DNA of 64,000 bases. Origin: Vibrio coralliirubri. Its GTDB lineage: Bacteria; Pseudomonadota; Gammaproteobacteria; Enterobacterales; Vibrionaceae. Made by a program: the position numbers and the translations under genes. The stretch covers positions 2,666,001 to 2,730,000 of the forward strand of contig NZ_AP025470.1 in NCBI RefSeq assembly GCF_024347375.1. The letters are read 5' to 3'. Below are positions 46,165-57,882 of this stretch, piece after piece; the stretch's first letter is position 1; every line of letters starts with the position of its first letter. The notes beneath the pieces were generated by a model that saw nothing but the letters and a program-made list of their open reading frames with translations, was not told where the DNA came from and did no database searches.

Positions 46165-46774
46165 CCAACTTTATTTTTCTTAGTTTCGGGCTATCAGCAA
46201 ACATATCTTGGTGTGTGGTTAATAACACAATGCCACCGTTGTCTGCATGCTGAGAAAAAAGAGATTCGAGAACTTTCACGCCCTGCTTATCGATGGCAGT
46301 CAGCGGCTCATCGAGAATCCACAACATTTGCTTACTCAACCACAGGCGAGCCAACGCTACTCGGCGCTGTTGGCCTGCTGAAAGTTGCCCCGCAGGTACG
46401 TCTTCTCTGCCCGCAAGCCCGACTTGAGCCAGCGCGTGATAAAGCTCTTCTTTGCTGGTACCTCCACTGTGAATCGACTGATAAAAGCTCAGATTCTCAT
46501 AAGCACTAAGCTCGCGCTTTACGCCTGTTTGGTGACCAAGAAAAAGTAAATTTTGATGATAAACATCTCGACTCGATTCAATAGACTCACCATCCCAAGA
46601 GATAGTGCCGTCATCGCGATCGCCTAAACCAGTAATAATCCTAAGGAGTGTCGTTTTCCCGGTACCGTTACGACCTTCAACTTGAACCAGCTCACCTGGT
46701 TTCAATTGAAAAGACAACGATTCAAACAGAATCCTGTCGTCACGAATAGCAGTTAAATTTGAGACTTCTAGCAT
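46157..46774 (-). CDS. ccmA: Haem exporter ATP-binding protein CcmA
   Basis: The 205-residue ABC ATPase has Walker [12 protein letters not shown], signature [15 protein letters not shown] and Walker [14 protein letters not shown] start it at 46774 ([14 protein letters not shown]), the family N-terminus, although the binding site there is weak; the frame remains open to 46822. It is the first gene of the ccm operon, so the promoter should lie in the 46775-46970 gap. Confidence 0.92.
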   Translation of the reverse strand: MLEVSNLTAIRDDRILFESLSFQLKPGELVQVEGRNGTGKTTLLRIITGLGDRDDGTISWDGESIESSRDVYHQNLLFLGHQTGVKRELSAYENLSFYQSIHSGGTSKEELYHALAQVGLAGREDVPAGQLSAGQQRRVALARLWLSKQMLWILDEPLTAIDKQGVKVLESLFSQHADNGGIVLLTTHQDMFADSPKLRKIKLGE

Positions 46775-46973
46775 AGGTAAATTTAGTCGAGTAATGAGAG
46801 CGCTATAGTAGCACACCAACATGGTGACAAAACAGGACTAGGCGTTTTCGATAGAACAAAGTCGGTAAGAAACTGTTACCACCGCATCACAATTTACACA
46901 TTTTCATCAACAAACAAGATATTGTCGTAGATACAAGCACTTATAAACATCGTTCTATATAGTTCGAGTAGAC

Positions 46974-46998
46974 ATAAAAAAAGAAGCCGAAGCTTCTT
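46974..46998 (-). terminator. Terminator of the flagellar/chemotaxis operon
   Basis: On the minus strand the stem AAGAAGC / GCTTCTT closes on a cUUCGg tetraloop and is followed by a T-run, 55 bp after the last gene. Confidence 0.88.
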
Positions 46999-47052
46999 TT
47001 AAGAGGAATACGTAATAAACATCAATTGCTCAATACGAATTAAGCGCTCAAT

Positions 47053-47565
47053 TTAACGACGTCGAGGCGGGTCTCTGCGATCGCGAGAGGCATCGGGTTG
47101 ATCATCGTACGATGAAGGGTCACTTCTCAACGAAGGGATTTTTTCCTTACCCGCGAGCTTATTCTGTAGAGACATCATTAGCTCAGCTTCCGCTTTAGGT
47201 AATTCACACTCTTCGATCAGTTCGTTAATCCCGGCACCAAGCTGAACCATTTTCGTTGCACGTGTGTACAAGCGGCCATCGGTGTCAGCATGTTCCAACT
47301 CAACAATACGTTCATTCAAGTGCTTGATCAGATCTTGCTGCTCCGTCACTTTCTGGCCAAGGCCAACCACAACAGAGCGAACCTCAAGTAATTGCTTACT
47401 CGATTTTTGAAGCTCTTTGTCCAAATTGCGAACTTGCAGGCGTGACTGATCTAGCTGCTTTTGAATCGCACGTTTTACTTTGCTAATCAAAATCACGATG
47501 AATAACGTAAAAACCCCAACGCCTGATATCAGAGCAACAGGGCTTAAAGGAAGCGCTTCAAACAT
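47053..47565 (-). CDS. DUF2802 membrane protein at the end of the chemotaxis operon
   Basis: The 170-residue protein has one N-terminal membrane helix (about 11-28), a long coiled coil (about 33-93) and a helical DUF2802-type region (RATKMVQLGAGINELIEECE), ending in a charged Arg-rich tail. It shares one base with the cheW stop region and is conserved at this spot in vibrios, from memory. Function is unknown; co-transcription suggests a role in motility or array placement. Confidence 0.78.
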   Translation of the reverse strand: MFEALPLSPVALISGVGVFTLFIVILISKVKRAIQKQLDQSRLQVRNLDKELQKSSKQLLEVRSVVVGLGQKVTEQQDLIKHLNERIVELEHADTDGRLYTRATKMVQLGAGINELIEECELPKAEAELMMSLQNKLAGKEKIPSLRSDPSSYDDQPDASRDRRDPPRRR

Positions 47566-48059
47566 TACAGGTGAGCCATCTCATCCCATTCGTCTTCGCT
47601 TAGTAGTTTGTTTAAATCTACTAAGATAAGCAGCTTGCCATCTCGGTTACTTACACCTTGGATGAACTTAGCACTTTCATCAGTACCAACACTTGGCGTT
47701 GTGTCGATTTCAGAAGAACGCAGGTAAACCACTTCAGCAACACTATCTACTAGAATGCCAATTACTTGACGCTCAGATTCAATAACGATGATACGAGTGT
47801 TGTCTGTGATTTCACCTTGCATCAAACCAAAGCGAGAACGAGTGTCGATAACAGTAACAACGTTACCACGTAGGTTGATAATACCTAGAACGTAATCTGG
47901 AGCACCCGGTACTGGAGCAATTTCGCTGTAACGCAGTACTTCACGTACTTGCATTACGTTGATGCCGTAAGTTTCTTCTTCTAGCTGGAAAGTCACCCAT
48001 TGAAGTACTTCATCATTCGTTTGCTCTTTTCTTACTTCAACTTCACTCATATGAGACAT
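47565..48059 (-). CDS. cheW: Chemotaxis coupling protein CheW
   Basis: The 164-residue cytoplasmic adaptor links receptors to CheA. The CheW domain spans about 18-155 with NVMQVREVLRY, GIINLRGNVVTVID and the conserved Arg in that loop. It follows parP by 53 bp. Confidence 0.95.
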   Translation of the reverse strand: MSHMSEVEVRKEQTNDEVLQWVTFQLEEETYGINVMQVREVLRYSEIAPVPGAPDYVLGIINLRGNVVTVIDTRSRFGLMQGEITDNTRIIVIESERQVIGILVDSVAEVVYLRSSEIDTTPSVGTDESAKFIQGVSNRDGKLLILVDLNKLLSEDEWDEMAHL

Positions 48060-48112
48060 AGATAATCCTCTTGCCGTCGTTACCGACCACTATTATTAAC
48101 TTGATGCGTTTA

Positions 48113-49277
<1,165 letters not shown>

Positions 49278-49291
<14 letters not shown>

Positions 49292-50060
49292 TTATCGCCA
49301 ACCTTTCGAGATAAATAAGCAACTGTTTATAAGCAAATACACCACGGCTACCCGATGCAAAATGAGAGGCTGGCAAGCGCTTTAGGCTCGCATCTCGAAA
49401 CTTAGTATCTATCGGTACAGCAGATGTCCAAACTTGATTTGGATAATCATCTTTGAGCTGCGTTAATGTTTGCAGTGAGGCTTTGGTTCGCTTGTCGTAC
49501 ATCGTCGGGACAATCGTCACCTTGAACGGTGTTTTGCGAGACTTCTGCATAATGGTCAAAGTGCGAATCATGCGCTCTAAGCCCTTCATCGCCAAAAATT
49601 CCGTCTGTACCGGAATCAAAATACGATCGCTTGCAGCCAATGCATTGACCATCATCACACCCAGAATTGGCGGGCAATCGATCAACACATAGTCATAGTC
49701 GTCTTTCAAAGCGGCCAAAGCACGCTTCAAGATTAACCCCATGCCGCTTCGATTTCCCATTACACGGTCTAATGTCGCCAAAGACATATGCGCAGGGATA
49801 ATATCGATACCTTCGACTTCCGTTTGTAGAAGTAAAGGTCTTACCGTCTGCGCGTTAAACTCACGCAACTGGAACAGATCAAACAGGCTCGATTCCACCG
49901 TATCTGAGTCGTAACCCAGATAGGTGGTCAGTGATGCATGTGGGTCAGTATCAACCAACAGAACACGGTGCCCCTTCAACGCAAGTAAACCTGCTAGAGT
50001 CACGGTCGTGGTCGTTTTACCAACACCACCTTTTTGGTTTGCAACACTCCAAACAATCAT
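49278..50060 (-). CDS. parC: ParA-like ATPase ParC for polar chemotaxis array placement
   Basis: The 260-residue MinD/ParA ATPase has the deviant Walker A KGGVGKTTT near the N-terminus, DTDPHASLT and DCPPILG. In vibrios ParC forms polar foci and recruits chemotaxis arrays through ParP. It overlaps parP by 14 bp and follows cheB by 10 bp. This is not DNA topoisomerase IV ParC despite the shared symbol. Confidence 0.93.
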
Positions 50061-50070
50061 TTCGATTTAC

Positions 50071-51195
50071 CTAAGCTAACCCAACTTCAACCAAGATCCT
50101 TTCCGCGATGCGGTCTAGAGGTAGGTCTTCAGTAGAAATGCCAGCTTTTGCTACAGCTTGAGGCATACCATATACAACACAACTATCTTCGTCTTGTGCC
50201 CAAATCGTCGAGCCCGCAGTTTTCAACATACGCGAACCTTCTCGGCCATCTGCGCCCATACCGGTCAGTATCATAGACAAGACTTTGTCACCGTAGATCT
50301 TCGCTGCAGAGCCGAATGTGACATCCACACAAGGCTTGTAGTTCATGCGGTCGCCGCCATCTATAATTCGCAGACGTGCAGACCCTGCTCGGCCATCCAC
50401 CATCATCTGTTTACCACCTGGAGCAAGATACGCCACGCCAGGTTTTAACACATCACCGTCTTGCGCTTCACGAACTTCAATCTTACACAAGGTGTTCAAT
50501 CGGCTGGCAAATGCAGCGGTGAACGTTGCTGGCATATGCTGAACTAACACAATTGGGTGAGGATAGTTGGCAGGGATGCGAGTCAAAATCTTCTGTAGAG
50601 CAACAGGGCCGCCAGTCGACGTACCAATTGCTGTTAATTGATACTTCTTACCTGACGCTCTGAATTTCGCCGTTGATGCAACCGCAGGCTTCGCTGTCGA
50701 AGTCGCAGCTGCTGTTGAAATCGGCTGGCGCAATGGCGTAGATGTTGAAGTCGTTGCTGTCGCTCTTGGCGCAATAGGAGCACGACGCATAAACGCACGC
50801 TTCGCAGCAATCTGAATCACACGCTGTTGAAGCAATGCAACTGCATCGTCGCGGTTACGTGCGATGTCTTCAAACTTCTTAGGTAAGAAGTCGAGAGCAC
50901 CTGCATCTAACGCATCTAACGTTGCTCTCGCTCCATCATGCGTTAACGATGAAAACATCAAAATAGGCGTTGGAGACGCGGCCATGATCTCACGAACGGC
51001 TGTGATGCCGTCCATGACAGGCATTTCAATGTCCATCGTGATTACGTCAGGTCTTAGCTGTTTCGCTTTCTCGACGGCTTCTTTACCGTTTACTGCAACA
51101 TCAATGACTTCTAGGCGAGCCTCTGAGTTAATGATCTCGCTAACGCGACGACGAAAAAAACTCGAATCATCAACGACTAATACTTTAATCGCCAT
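50071..51195 (-). CDS. cheB: Chemotaxis methylesterase/deamidase CheB
   Basis: The 374-residue protein has a receiver domain with phospho-site Asp55 ([13 protein letters not shown]), an Ala/Thr/Ser-rich linker (about 138-180) and a C-terminal methylesterase with Ser193 (GTSTGGP), His220 (VQHMPATF) and Asp316 (GMGADGREG). It removes receptor methyl groups during adaptation. The cognate cheR is not in the window. Confidence 0.95.
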   Translation of the reverse strand: MAIKVLVVDDSSFFRRRVSEIINSEARLEVIDVAVNGKEAVEKAKQLRPDVITMDIEMPVMDGITAVREIMAASPTPILMFSSLTHDGARATLDALDAGALDFLPKKFEDIARNRDDAVALLQQRVIQIAAKRAFMRRAPIAPRATATTSTSTPLRQPISTAAATSTAKPAVASTAKFRASGKKYQLTAIGTSTGGPVALQKILTRIPANYPHPIVLVQHMPATFTAAFASRLNTLCKIEVREAQDGDVLKPGVAYLAPGGKQMMVDGRAGSARLRIIDGGDRMNYKPCVDVTFGSAAKIYGDKVLSMILTGMGADGREGSRMLKTAGSTIWAQDEDSCVVYGMPQAVAKAGISTEDLPLDRIAERILVEVGLA

Positions 51196-51208
51196 ATTTA
51201 TCCTTAAA

Positions 51209-53407
51209 TTAAATTCTTGACGCAGCTGCGTACTGCTTCAACAAGTCCGGCACATCTAGAATCAATGCAATGTGTCCGTCACTTGTAATTGTCGCGCCTG
51301 CCATTCCTGGCGTGCCTTGCAGAAGCTTATCAAGCGGCTTGATCACGACTTCTTCTTGACCGATAAGCGTATCGACAACAAAACCAACACGTTGGCTACC
51401 AAGTTGCACGATAACAACATGGCCGTGTCCTTTGCGCAGTTCAACAATACCCGCTTTAGGTGCAAGCCAGTTTTGCAAGTAGAACAACGGAATAGACTTA
51501 TCGCGAACGATGATCGTCAGCTGACCATCAACCACGTTTGTGCGGCTTAAATCTAGGTGGAAAATCTCGTTAACCGATGCCAATGGCAATGCAAATGGGT
51601 GACCCGCAACACCGACCATTAAAGTTGGTAGAATCGCTAGGGTTAGTGGAACCTTGATGGTGATCTTGGTGCCCTGTCCCATTTCTGAATCAATATCAAT
51701 AGAGCCGTTCAGTGTGTTGATCGCTGTTTTCACAACGTCCATACCCACACCACGACCAGAGATGTCCGAGATCTGCTCTTTGCTTGAGAAGCCAGGAGCA
51801 AAAATCAGGTTGAAACACTCTTTATTTGATAAGCGAGACGCGGCATCTTCATCCATCAGGCCACGTTTAACCGCGATAGCACGAAGCTTATCAGGGTCCA
51901 TACCGCCACCGTCATCAACGATAGCTAGCTCAATGTGGTCACCTTCTTGAGAGGCAGACAGAATCACTTTACCCGTTCTAGATTTACCTGCTGCAACACG
52001 GTCGTCCGGCATTTCAATACCATGGTCGACAGAGTTTCTCACCAAGTGAATCAGGGGATCAGCAAGTGCTTCTACTAAGTTTTTATCAAGGTCCGTTTCT
52101 TCGCCACGCATTTCAAGAACAATGTCTTTCTTCAAGCTACGAGCAAGGTCACGGACAACTCGTGGGAAGCGACCAAATACTTTCTTGATCGGTTGCATAC
52201 GAGTCTTCATTACCGCACCTTGTAGGTCTGCAGTAACAACATCTAAATTAGAGACAGCTTTCGACATTTCTTCATCGTTGCTGTTGAGGCCTAGGCTGAC
52301 AAGTCGGTTACGCACCAATACCAGTTCACCCACCATGTTCATGATGGTGTCCAGTGTTGATGTATCAACGCGAACTGTCGCTTCAGCTTGCTGCTTCTTC
52401 GCCGGCGCTTTAACTTCAGCTTTTGCTGGAGCGCTCGGTTTTGGCTCAGCTTTAACGGCAACTGGCGCGGCTGGTTGAGGTTTAGGCGCAGCTTGAGGTG
52501 CTACTGCCTTAACTTCTGCAGGCTTAGTCGCGGCATCCAATTCTTCAATCGAAGGTCCATTACCAGAACCATGTAGTTGGTCAAGTAACTTCTCGAACTC
52601 TTCGTCAGTCATCAGATCATCGCCTTCAGACATCGCCGAAACAGATGCTGCAGGAGGCGCTGGCGGAGGAGGAGGCGTTGAACTTGCCGCTGTTGGGCTC
52701 TTACCCGCACCGTGCAATTCATCTAATAACTTTTCAAATTCGTCATCAGTAATATCACCACTGTCAGCTACAGGCTGAGGTGCCGCGGGTGCTGGCGGCG
52801 GTGTTGGTGCAGAAGGCGCTGTTGGTGAACCACCTTTACCGTGAAGTTCATCAAGTAGGCGTTCAAACTCATCTTCAGAGATGTCATCGACTGAAGATGC
52901 ATTGATGTTTGAGCTTTCAGCAGTAGGTTCCGGAGCAATAACAGGCTCAGGCGCTGCAACAACAGGTTCAGGGATAATGGGTGCAGGCGCTTCTACTGGT
53001 GCCACTTCATCCGCAGACTCTGGTTTGCAGAGACGGTGAAGTTCATCCAATAAAGATTGGTCAGCTGGTACTAAAGGTTCCTGATCTTGCACGGCGCGAA
53101 ACTGTACATTGACTGTATCTAGCGCCTGCAGCATGGTATCCATCAAACCTGATGTTACGCTGCGTTGGCCGTTTCGTAGAATGTCGAACACATTCTCAGC
53201 ACCATGACAAGTATCCACCAGCTCAGTTAATGCTAGGAAACCAGCACCACCTTTTACTGTATGGAAACCACGGAAAATAGCATTTAATAGGTCTTTGTCG
53301 TCAGGGTTATTCTCAAGCTCTACCAGTTGTTCTGATAGGAGTTCAAGGATCTCTCCTGCTTCGACTAAAAAGTCCTGAAGAATATCTTCGTCTAAATCGT
53401 AGCTCAT
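51209..53407 (-). CDS. cheA: Chemotaxis histidine kinase CheA
   Basis: The 732-residue kinase has a P1 domain with phospho-His49 ([10 protein letters not shown]), a long Pro/Ala-rich linker (about 130-335), P3 dimerisation (about 335-400, [19 protein letters not shown]), P4 ATPase ([26 protein letters not shown]) and a P5 CheW-like domain. No classical P2 domain is visible. The linker instead has three copies of an acidic amphipathic motif ([15 protein letters not shown]). In vibrios a region of CheA called LID binds ParP; these repeats may be part of it. Overall length is typical for polar-array CheA. Confidence 0.95.
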   Translation of the reverse strand: MSYDLDEDILQDFLVEAGEILELLSEQLVELENNPDDKDLLNAIFRGFHTVKGGAGFLALTELVDTCHGAENVFDILRNGQRSVTSGLMDTMLQALDTVNVQFRAVQDQEPLVPADQSLLDELHRLCKPESADEVAPVEAPAPIIPEPVVAAPEPVIAPEPTAESSNINASSVDDISEDEFERLLDELHGKGGSPTAPSAPTPPPAPAAPQPVADSGDITDDEFEKLLDELHGAGKSPTAASSTPPPPPAPPAASVSAMSEGDDLMTDEEFEKLLDQLHGSGNGPSIEELDAATKPAEVKAVAPQAAPKPQPAAPVAVKAEPKPSAPAKAEVKAPAKKQQAEATVRVDTSTLDTIMNMVGELVLVRNRLVSLGLNSNDEEMSKAVSNLDVVTADLQGAVMKTRMQPIKKVFGRFPRVVRDLARSLKKDIVLEMRGEETDLDKNLVEALADPLIHLVRNSVDHGIEMPDDRVAAGKSRTGKVILSASQEGDHIELAIVDDGGGMDPDKLRAIAVKRGLMDEDAASRLSNKECFNLIFAPGFSSKEQISDISGRGVGMDVVKTAINTLNGSIDIDSEMGQGTKITIKVPLTLAILPTLMVGVAGHPFALPLASVNEIFHLDLSRTNVVDGQLTIIVRDKSIPLFYLQNWLAPKAGIVELRKGHGHVVIVQLGSQRVGFVVDTLIGQEEVVIKPLDKLLQGTPGMAGATITSDGHIALILDVPDLLKQYAAASRI
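52568..52615 (-). repeat. CheA linker motif, copy 3
   Basis: Codes for residues 265-280, [16 protein letters not shown]. Confidence 0.8.
52709..52756 (-). repeat. CheA linker motif, copy 2
   Basis: Codes for residues 218-233, [16 protein letters not shown], followed by AGKSPTA, which parallels GGSPTA after copy 1. Confidence 0.8.
52838..52885 (-). repeat. CheA linker motif, copy 1
   Basis: Codes for residues 175-190, [16 protein letters not shown]. Confidence 0.8.
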
Positions 53408-53416
53408 ACGTTACCT

Positions 53417-54148
53417 TTAAAATCCAAGACTGGATAACAAATCGTCGACTTCATCTTGAGATGCGACAGCGTCTTCGCGCTCTTCTGGGTTCATAATTGG
53501 ACCTTCAGGCGCAATCGATGCTTTCTTCTCTGACTCTGGAGTTGGCTCTTTTTGATTCGCACCGAATACCGTGAGAATCTCGACCAAACGTCCTTCCACC
53601 TCATTCACCAAGGTAATAACTTTGCTGATTATCTGCCCAGTTAAATCTTGGAAATCCTGAGCCATCAAGATTTCAGTCAATTGTCCGCGTAGTTCAGTAC
53701 TGTCGCCTTCTACTTGGACAAGCAATCCATCAATGCGGTGACATAAAGCTTTAAATTGTGCCAGCTCAATGCGGCCATGCATCAGTTCATTCCATTGAGG
53801 CCTTACTTGAAGTAAACACTCGTGTAGGTTGTCTGCAATTGGCATACAGCGATCGACGGCGTCCATCGTCTTGTTTGCCGCAACTTCCGTTTTATCGATG
53901 ACATACTGAAGGCGATCCCTTGCGTCAGGGATTTCGTCATTTGCGATAACGCTGATGCGTTCATCGAAATTGAATTGAGTCAAAGAGTCATGGAGGTCGC
54001 GTGTCAGACTTCCTATTTCTTGAAGCATTGGATTGTCTTGAAGACTAAAGTTATCTTCATAAATGCTTCTCACAAGAGAATCAGCATTTTGCTGCTCATC
54101 GTTCTCAAGCAGCTCTACTAATTTTTTTGCTTGTTCTAATGAAATCAT
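53417..54148 (-). CDS. cheZ: Chemotaxis phosphatase CheZ
   Basis: The 243-residue helical protein speeds dephosphorylation of CheY-P. The catalytic region reads MAQDFQDLTGQIISKV, with the conserved Gln in QDLTGQ, and the C-terminal CheY-binding helix is DEVDDLLSSLGF. I start it at 54148 (MISLEQAKKLVELL) by family comparison; an in-frame ATG at 54172 has no binding site. It is followed by cheA after 9 bp. Confidence 0.94.
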   Translation of the reverse strand: MISLEQAKKLVELLENDEQQNADSLVRSIYEDNFSLQDNPMLQEIGSLTRDLHDSLTQFNFDERISVIANDEIPDARDRLQYVIDKTEVAANKTMDAVDRCMPIADNLHECLLQVRPQWNELMHGRIELAQFKALCHRIDGLLVQVEGDSTELRGQLTEILMAQDFQDLTGQIISKVITLVNEVEGRLVEILTVFGANQKEPTPESEKKASIAPEGPIMNPEEREDAVASQDEVDDLLSSLGF

Positions 54149-54253
54149 CCTGAATTCGGCCTTACTCCGCATACTTTGTGCGCTTAGGCTATCGAGATAA
54201 ACAGATAACTTATCAGCCAGTGTTTACCTAGAAGTGCCTAAATTTATTGATGC

Positions 54254-54646
54254 TTATAAGCGATCAAAAATCTTATCAAGTTTCTCTTTCAGCGTTGCAG
54301 CAGTGAAAGGCTTCACAATGTAACCATTAACACCCGCTTGCGCTGCTTCGATGATCTGCTCACGCTTCGCTTCAGCTGTGATCATAAGCACTGGAAGGTG
54401 CTTAAGTTCTGCGTCTGCGCGAATGTGTTTAAGCAGGTCAATCCCTTGCATGCCTGGCATGTTCCAGTCAGTTACCACGAAATCAAATTCGCCTTTTTTC
54501 AGCATAGGTAACGCGGTCAAGCCATCATCTGCTTCTTGAGTGTTGTTGAAACCTAAATCGCGAAGTAGGTTTTTAACAATTCGGCGCATCGTTGAAAAAT
54601 CATCAACAATGAGAATTTTCATGTTTTTGTTCAAATTAGCCTCCAC
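54254..54646 (-). CDS. cheY: Chemotaxis response regulator CheY
   Basis: The 130-residue single-domain receiver binds the flagellar switch when phosphorylated. Asp60 is the phospho-site ([12 protein letters not shown]), Asp15/Asp16 form the acidic pocket, and Thr90 and Lys112 (VKPF) complete the active site. The start at 54646 ([16 protein letters not shown]) matches the vibrio protein closely. Confidence 0.96.
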   Translation of the reverse strand: MEANLNKNMKILIVDDFSTMRRIVKNLLRDLGFNNTQEADDGLTALPMLKKGEFDFVVTDWNMPGMQGIDLLKHIRADAELKHLPVLMITAEAKREQIIEAAQAGVNGYIVKPFTAATLKEKLDKIFDRL

Positions 54647-54664
54647 TGAATAGGATCAGTGTTG

Positions 54665-55402
54665 TTAGTCGTTCTGTGTCCAAGCACTTAACTTAGTGCG
54701 TAAACGCTGCATAGATTGGCTCAGGATTTGGCTGACACGAGATTCGCTGACACCTAACACTTCCCCAATCTCTTTTAAATTGAGTTCTTCGTCGTAATAA
54801 AGCGAAAGCACAAGGCCTTCCCTTTCCGGAAGTTGTTTTATCGAATCGATCAAAGCTTGACGGAATGACTCATCAGCAACCCCTTGAAAAGGCGTATTAT
54901 CTTGAGAGTCTTCATTCGGAGATATTACATCATCTGAGACGCCTAAATCTTCGATTCCAACCAGTCTTGAGCAATTAATGTCAGTTAAAGCACTGTGATA
55001 CTGCTCTAAACTGAGCCCCATGTGTTTTGCCACTTCGGCATCACTCGGGTCGCGGTTGAGGATACCCTCTAATTCCGCAATTGCACTGCTGATTTCTCGA
55101 TTGTTTTTATGAACCGATCTCGGTACCCAGTCTCCACGGCGAATGTCATCCAACATTGCCCCGCGAATTCGAATACCAGCATACGTCTCAAAGCTTGCGC
55201 CTTTGGTACCATCATAGTTTTGTTGCGCTTCAATCAAGCCGATCATGCCAGCTTGAATTAAGTCATCAACCAATACATTAGGCGGCAATCGCCCCAACAA
55301 GTGATGAGCGATACGTTTAACCAACACAGAGTACTTCTCAAAAAAAGCCTGTTGGCTATTGTGATTAGCGTGTTGGTCGTAAGTAAGCGCTTTATTCACC
55401 AA
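54665..55402 (-). CDS. fliA: Flagellar sigma factor FliA (sigma-28)
   Basis: The 245-residue sigma factor directs late flagellar genes. Region 2 (DDLIQAGMIGLIEAQQNYD; FETYAGIRIRGAMLDDIR) and region 4 (LNLKEIGEVLGVSESRVSQIL) are complete. It overlaps flhG by 11 bp, which suggests coupled translation. No flgM is present in the window. Confidence 0.96.
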   Translation of the reverse strand: MVNKALTYDQHANHNSQQAFFEKYSVLVKRIAHHLLGRLPPNVLVDDLIQAGMIGLIEAQQNYDGTKGASFETYAGIRIRGAMLDDIRRGDWVPRSVHKNNREISSAIAELEGILNRDPSDAEVAKHMGLSLEQYHSALTDINCSRLVGIEDLGVSDDVISPNEDSQDNTPFQGVADESFRQALIDSIKQLPEREGLVLSLYYDEELNLKEIGEVLGVSESRVSQILSQSMQRLRTKLSAWTQND

Positions 55403-56279
55403 ATGGTTCCTCTATAAATTCAGTACGATTCAGCAGCCTTTCAACAAAGAACTCCAAGTGCCCACTCGGTGTTTTTGGTATTGGCCAGGTCAATGCTTTG
55501 TTAGCCAAAGAGCTGATTGCCAATGCAGCTGGAGAGCGAGGAAACGCATCGACTACGATTTTCTGTCTCTTGACTGATTGACGTACTTTATCATCTAAAG
55601 GAATACATGCTACGAGTTCGAGGCTCACATTCAAGAAGCGCTCTGTGACCAAAGTCAACTTTGCAAATAATTCTCGGCCTTCGCGGTAGCTTCTGACCAT
55701 ATTTGCAACAACTTTGAATCGCTGAACTTGGTGTTCTCTGCTCAAAAGCTTAATCAAAGCATATGCATCCGTGATCGAGGTAGGTTCATCACATACCACG
55801 ACAACCACGTCTTGTGCCGCTCTTGAGAAGCTGATCACCATGTCCGAAATACCGGCTGCGGTATCAACCAACAAGATGTCCATCTCGTCTTCGAGCGAAC
55901 CAAATGCGCGAATCAAACCAGCATGCTGTGCGTGTGACAGTTCTGTCATGCTTTGTGTGCCCGATGTCGCTGGAATAATTTTAATTCCGTGCGGCCCTTC
56001 GACAATCGCATCCTTAAGTTCACATTCGCCAGCCAACACATGCCCAAGGTTTCGTTTAGAACGAATACCTAGCATGATATCGACGTTCGCTAGCCCTAAA
56101 TCGGCATCTAGCACCATAACTTTTTTGCCTTGGCGCGCCATGCAAATAGCCATACCTAACGTCACATTAGATTTACCAACGCCTCCCTTACCGCCGGTTA
56201 CAGCGATAACTTTTGTGAGTGAAGGCTTGGTTAAGCGACGGAGGCCGCTAGCTTGATCATGTATCATATTTTCATTCAT
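55392..56279 (-). CDS. flhG: Flagellar number regulator FlhG (MinD-like ATPase)
   Basis: The 295-residue ParA/MinD-family ATPase has the deviant Walker A GGKGGVGKSN and DADLGLANVD. In vibrios FlhG limits flagellum number and antagonises FlhF. The N-terminal segment MNENMIHDQASGLRRL contains the conserved activator helix with DQAxGLR that stimulates FlhF GTPase. I start it at 56279 for that reason; the frame stays open to 56333 inside flhF. Confidence 0.94.
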   Translation of the reverse strand: MNENMIHDQASGLRRLTKPSLTKVIAVTGGKGGVGKSNVTLGMAICMARQGKKVMVLDADLGLANVDIMLGIRSKRNLGHVLAGECELKDAIVEGPHGIKIIPATSGTQSMTELSHAQHAGLIRAFGSLEDEMDILLVDTAAGISDMVISFSRAAQDVVVVVCDEPTSITDAYALIKLLSREHQVQRFKVVANMVRSYREGRELFAKLTLVTERFLNVSLELVACIPLDDKVRQSVKRQKIVVDAFPRSPAALAISSLANKALTWPIPKTPSGHLEFFVERLLNRTEFIEEPFGE

Positions 56280-56292
56280 ATTTATCCGCCGC

Positions 56293-57855
56293 CTAGAGCC
56301 CTTCAGAATCGCTATTCCAGTAATGAGGTTCATTCTCTGTAGATTTTTCTAATAGCTCATTAGCCTTAGCAATCATGTACTTTGGCTGAGCTATAACGAT
56401 ATCTTCAGGAACTCGTTGACCATTTGCTATGTAAGCAACTGGTAATGCATTTTGTATTACGACACTGATGAATTCACCTAGACTTAGGGATTCATCCAGC
56501 TTAGTCATGATGCATCCCGACAACGGGATTCTTCTAAAGTGTTCAATTGTTTCTTGCAGTACTTTGCGTTGCGCGGTTGCAGGCAACACAAGGTAGCTAT
56601 TGATAACGGAACCACTCTCTTGCATCAATGTGTCTAACTGCTCAGATAGGCGAACATCTCGTTGTCCCATGCCTGCAGTATCGACCAGAATCAGGCGACG
56701 ATTACGTAACTGATATATTACATCGGCCAGTTCGCTAGAATCTTTAGCAACTCTTACAGGACAACCCATAATTCGACCGTAGATCGATAACTGCTCATGT
56801 GCACCTATACGATATGTGTCAGTTGTCACCAGTGCGACGTTATCCGCGCCATATTCCATGGCAGCACGTGCAGCTAGCTTTGCAACAGTCGTTGTTTTAC
56901 CCACGCCGGTTGGGCCAAGCAGAGCCACAATACCGCCGCGTTTTAAAATATCTTTTTGTGTAACGGAGATTTGGTCTGCAACCAGAGCTAACAGAGCCTT
57001 CCACGCACGTGCAGGTTTAGTATCTTCAGGAATGTAACACGCCATTTGATCGGCAAGCTCTGCAGATACACCCATACGCTCAAGGCGCTTAATAAGCATG
57101 GCTCTGAGCGGTTCACGACGCTCAACTTCTTGCCACATTAATCCGGAAACTTGATGTTCTAACAGACGACGAATTGAGGTCATCTCTTCGCGCATCGTTT
57201 CCATTTCAGTATCAGAACCTTTGGACTGAGTGTTCTCTCGACCACGGTCATAACGGGTCGGATCCAAGCGAGGTGCAGGGCGCTCAACTCTGCGGTCTTC
57301 AGCAATCAACTTAGACAAACCCGTTTCACGAGCAAATGCAGAATCGAGATTGCCGTGAGACTGTTGGTTACCGTGAGACTGCTGATGGCCATGAGACTGC
57401 AAATTGCTTTGACTCTGATGACTATGAGGCTTATGACCCGTGCTTGATTGGCGATTGAGCAATGCTGACAATGAATCTTCATTTTCAGCACGATGCTGTG
57501 GCTCATCATCGGCGCCATGACTGTATTGCTTAAGCATGTTCGCAAAGCGTTTGGTCATTGAGCGTCCACCTTCAGCATTCGACTGTAGGCTAACCTTGTC
57601 ATCGTCTAATTGACGTCGCCCTGCAGGGGCTGCGGGCGCGGCCATTTGCGTATATTGGCTTTGTGCAGGCTGCTGAGGTTTATTTAGTCTCTGGCTCGCT
57701 GTCGACGGGCTGGATTCGCCATCAATAGCGGCAACAATTTCCACGCCACCTGCGACCTTTTTGTTAGACATGATCACCGCTTCTGAACCAAGTTCTTCTT
57801 TAACTTGGAGCAGAGCCGTTCGCATATCTTTTGCAAAAAATCGTTTAATTTTCAA
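56293..57855 (-). CDS. flhF: Polar flagellum placement GTPase FlhF
   Basis: The 520-residue SRP-type GTPase marks the flagellated pole. The N-terminal B domain (MKIKRFFAKDMRTALLQVKE) precedes a long low-complexity region (about 60-200) that holds a His/Gln/Ser-rich repeat, then the N domain and the G domain with GPTGVGKTTT, DTYRIGAHEQ and LVDTAGMGQRD. The middle region is the variable part of the family. It lies 27 bp after flhA. Confidence 0.95.
   Translation of the reverse strand: MKIKRFFAKDMRTALLQVKEELGSEAVIMSNKKVAGGVEIVAAIDGESSPSTASQRLNKPQQPAQSQYTQMAAPAAPAGRRQLDDDKVSLQSNAEGGRSMTKRFANMLKQYSHGADDEPQHRAENEDSLSALLNRQSSTGHKPHSHQSQSNLQSHGHQQSHGNQQSHGNLDSAFARETGLSKLIAEDRRVERPAPRLDPTRYDRGRENTQSKGSDTEMETMREEMTSIRRLLEHQVSGLMWQEVERREPLRAMLIKRLERMGVSAELADQMACYIPEDTKPARAWKALLALVADQISVTQKDILKRGGIVALLGPTGVGKTTTVAKLAARAAMEYGADNVALVTTDTYRIGAHEQLSIYGRIMGCPVRVAKDSSELADVIYQLRNRRLILVDTAGMGQRDVRLSEQLDTLMQESGSVINSYLVLPATAQRKVLQETIEHFRRIPLSGCIMTKLDESLSLGEFISVVIQNALPVAYIANGQRVPEDIVIAQPKYMIAKANELLEKSTENEPHYWNSDSEGL
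57353..57424 (-). repeat. Imperfect 18-bp tandem repeat in flhF, four units
   Basis: Plus-strand units start at 57353, 57371, 57389 and 57407; the first three begin CCGTGAGACTG or CCATGAGACTG. They encode a His-Gly-Asn/His-Gln-Gln-Ser type repeat in the linker of FlhF. Confidence 0.7.
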
Positions 57856-57882
57856 TTCGATTGTCCGTTCTAATTAGGCGGC

